From contig JAEPQH010000006.1 of NCBI GenBank assembly GCA_017640605.1, positions 166,403 through 230,402 of the forward strand: a stretch of 64,000 nt of DNA, in the 5' to 3' direction. The translations under genes were made by a program, and so were the position numbers. Every line of letters starts with the position of its first letter. Positions within the stretch are counted from its first letter, which is position 1. The stretch is from Balneolaceae bacterium (GTDB taxonomy: Bacteria > Bacteroidota > Rhodothermia > Balneolales > Balneolaceae). The notes below the pieces were generated by a model that saw nothing but the letters and a program-made list of their open reading frames with translations, was not told the origin of the DNA and ran no database searches. Positions 62,852-64,000 of the stretch are shown here, one piece after another.

Positions 62852-62981
62852 AGCTAACGGCTCGGGTATGAAACGTAGGGCATTTCGGAGCTGTGTACCT
62901 GTCCACCAAGACAAAGCTTGCTAAGAACCCGAAACTTGCGGAAACCACTGTCCGCCCTATGTTTTATACCCATTGTTGTAG
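62852..62981. repeat. attC-like site iv of the cassette array
   Basis: Left AGCTAAC (62852-62858), right GTTGTAG (62975-62981). Arms GGGTATGAAACGTAGGGC (62864-62881) and GCCCTATGTTTTATACCC (62954-62971) pair over 18 bases with two wobbles, the longest arms of the set, with ~70 unpaired bases in the centre. The stop codon of the gene to the right (62957) lies inside the arm. Confidence 0.72.
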
Positions 62982-63544
62982 CCAGTTATTTTTATTCTTT
63001 CAATTTGGTCTTCCTGTTCAACTCTTTTGGATGATAGTCCGTTTTGGTCAAGTGCATTAAAAATTGAAAAGTAATTATTCGAGCCACTCTCGTTTTCTAA
63101 TTCAAATTCAATTCCGTGCATCATAAACCCAGTCTCATGTGGCTCTCCAGTTTCGACATTTTTGCTTTTGAAATTGTAGGTCAAAATGTTTACGGCCGAA
63201 ATAGGTCGGTTCAGGCTTACTTCTAAATCCTGTTTTCCGTTTTCCATCCAGCTTAATGGCAATTCGTCACCCATTCCGTACCAATCGAGTTTTTCAGTCA
63301 GGTCGATAGTATTTAATGTAAAGCTGAAATCATCAAGTTGGTATGCACAAAACTCATAATTGTCATTATCAATTTCAAGAATCACTGGTCCATCTGGGTA
63401 CCATTCATCTTCCTTTTCATCCCACATGATCCAAAATCTGGAAATCGACTTTCCTATCAATTTCTCAAACTTGTCTTTTTGAGTCTTCAGAAACAGGTTT
63501 GCGTCATCGAAAAAGTTGGGTTTATATTTTGCTATTCCTAACAT
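62957..63544 (-). CDS. Unknown cassette protein
   Basis: 195 residues, AT-rich, no signal peptide. Acidic with many aromatic residues (FWIMWDEKEDEWYPDGPVIL; FCAYQLDDFSFTLNTIDLTE; GFMMHGIEFELENESGS). I recognise no family. The final ~9 residues (GYNNGYKT and neighbours) are encoded by the attC-like arm of site iv, as often seen for cassette genes. It starts 17 bases after a half-site (site v) resembling the right half of site iv, so it is the first recognisable cassette of the array in transcription order. Confidence 0.6.
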   Translation of the reverse strand: MLGIAKYKPNFFDDANLFLKTQKDKFEKLIGKSISRFWIMWDEKEDEWYPDGPVILEIDNDNYEFCAYQLDDFSFTLNTIDLTEKLDWYGMGDELPLSWMENGKQDLEVSLNRPISAVNILTYNFKSKNVETGEPHETGFMMHGIEFELENESGSNNYFSIFNALDQNGLSSKRVEQEDQIERIKITGYNNGYKT

Positions 63545-63561
63545 TCGTTCTTTCTAATTGG

Positions 63562-63580
63562 CTACAACATTGGAATATGC
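63562..63580. repeat. Possible attC-like half-site v
   Basis: CTACAACATTGG at 63562 onward repeats the boundary seen in site iv (CTACAAC as read on the opposite strand there), and lies 17 bases before the start codon of the unknown cassette gene. I could not find its partner arm in the remaining 420 bases, so the site is incomplete or degenerate. Confidence 0.45.
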
Positions 63581-63615
63581 TGAACTCTATTCATTATATC
63601 ACAGTTTGATCTTTA

Positions 63616-63667
63616 AGTGTTACTCATCATATTCTGGCAATTAATTAGAATATGATGAATAAACACT
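63616..63667. repeat. Inverted repeat in the non-coding end region
   Basis: Perfect 11-bp arms CATCATATTCT/AGAATATGATG with an 11-base loop, flanked by AGTGT and ACACT. The stretch 63545-63901 has no gene; besides this element it holds the half-site v and a second repeat-like segment at 63771-63832. Confidence 0.7.
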
Positions 63668-63770
63668 AGCAACTATCAAAGTACAAACATCAGCTAATTC
63701 TTAAAAGGTATTCATAAAATCAATGGTTGGAATTATGGTGACCCGAAAATGAGATCGTCAATTAACGTTC

Positions 63771-63832
63771 GAGATTGCCACGTCGATTCCTAGCGAGATC
63801 GGTTCGCCCAGAACTAGCCTCCTCGCAATGAC
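63771..63832. repeat. Short dispersed-repeat-like segment
   Basis: Begins GAGATTGCCACGTCG and ends CCTCGCAATGAC, the form of the palindromic GTCATTGCGAGG...GGCAATCTC repeats scattered in many bacterial genomes. The centre here is atypical. The identification rests on recalled pattern only, since no second copy lies in the window. Confidence 0.45.
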
Positions 63833-63901
63833 CATAAATAAATATCTACCCGTCATCACTGTAGATGTTAGATAATTCGAGGACAAAAATTACCTTTGTC
63901 C

Positions 63902-64000
63902 ATGCGAATAAATACTCAAGACATGACTCTAGTTCGGAATTACTTACAGAAGTACCAATTTCTGTTTTCCGAATACGAACTAATTAAAGCAAAGAAACAC
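63902..64000 (+). CDS. Possible transposase gene, 5' end only
   Basis: An ATG at 63902 opens a frame of 33 codons that runs off the window with no stop: TLVRNYLQKYQFLFSEYELI then KAKKH. The pattern resembles the start of IS transposases that I recall in this group (Y-x-x-x-F-x-E-Y-x-x-x-K-A-K-K-H). A Bacteroidota-type promoter core TACCTTTG (TAnnTTTG) sits just before it at 63891-63898. The match is short, so it stays tentative. Confidence 0.45.
   Translation, partial: MRINTQDMTLVRNYLQKYQFLFSEYELIKAKKH

Noticed and set aside
1..64000. tRNA or rRNA genes
   Set aside because: No cloverleaf-like segments or conserved rRNA stretches were noticed in the intergenic regions; a dedicated tRNA search was not possible here.

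Overview
The window looks like a Balneolaeota/Rhodothermaeota-type member of the wider Bacteroidota group, at moderate-to-low GC. This is inferred from type IX-style C-terminal sorting domains that begin with an [10 protein letters not shown] motif, a PorV-like protein, a TonB-dependent receptor, many lipoproteins, a long NagB-LmbE fusion, a DPP IV of the Bacteroidota type and an AccD without its zinc ribbon. Codon use is fairly uniform, except in the AT-rich blocks near 53-57 kb and 58.8-63.5 kb. I saw no tRNA, rRNA, CRISPR array or prophage.

Region 1 (1-22 kb) resembles a carbohydrate-utilisation locus. It holds a TonB receptor (cut by the window edge), a large secreted surface protein, a PorV-like protein, a GntR/LacI-type sugar sensor, two paralogous GHL10 glycoside hydrolases (one lipoprotein-like, one secreted), a sodium/solute symporter and a secreted 3x-repeat propeller-like protein with a SusE-like module. 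These are followed by a secreted FAD oxidoreductase, a NagB-LmbE fusion and a BadF-type amino-sugar kinase. Together they suggest capture, surface cleavage, import and breakdown of an amino-sugar glycan, possibly denuded peptidoglycan or a GlcNAc polymer. Three copies of a ~115-bp triple-hairpin repeat surround an unrelated lipoprotein gene inside this region.

Region 2 (22-52.8 kb) is mostly housekeeping: TatD nuclease, S41 protease, PdxB, pyrimidine phosphorylase, enoyl-CoA hydratase, CNNM transporter, PheA, azurin, carbonic anhydrase, XseA, dihydroorotase, TsaB, AccD, DPP IV, Obg, DprA and DUF885. It also carries a PspA cluster with two uncharacterised partners, one with a PspA-tail-like segment, and a Ycf46-like AAA ATPase nearby. 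An IS200-type Y1 transposase gene sits between palindromes at 42.7-43.4 kb.

Region 3 (53-58.7 kb) has a four-gene AT-rich set (two lipoproteins, two barrel-like outer-membrane proteins) and gamma-glutamyltransferase.

Region 4 (58.8-63.6 kb) is the most unusual part. Minus-strand genes are separated by four long imperfect inverted repeats of 120-215 bp, each bounded by RYYYAAC-like and GTTRRRY-like heptamers, and a possible fifth half-site lies upstream. Start codons lie 4 to about 32 bases after a boundary, and some reading frames end inside a repeat. This is the layout of an integron gene-cassette array; no integrase is visible. Cargo includes a HEPN/Abi-like protein, a Crp-type regulator with an alpha/beta hydrolase, HigA with a HigB cut off at a cassette boundary, and two unknowns. 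The window ends in what looks like the start of a transposase gene.
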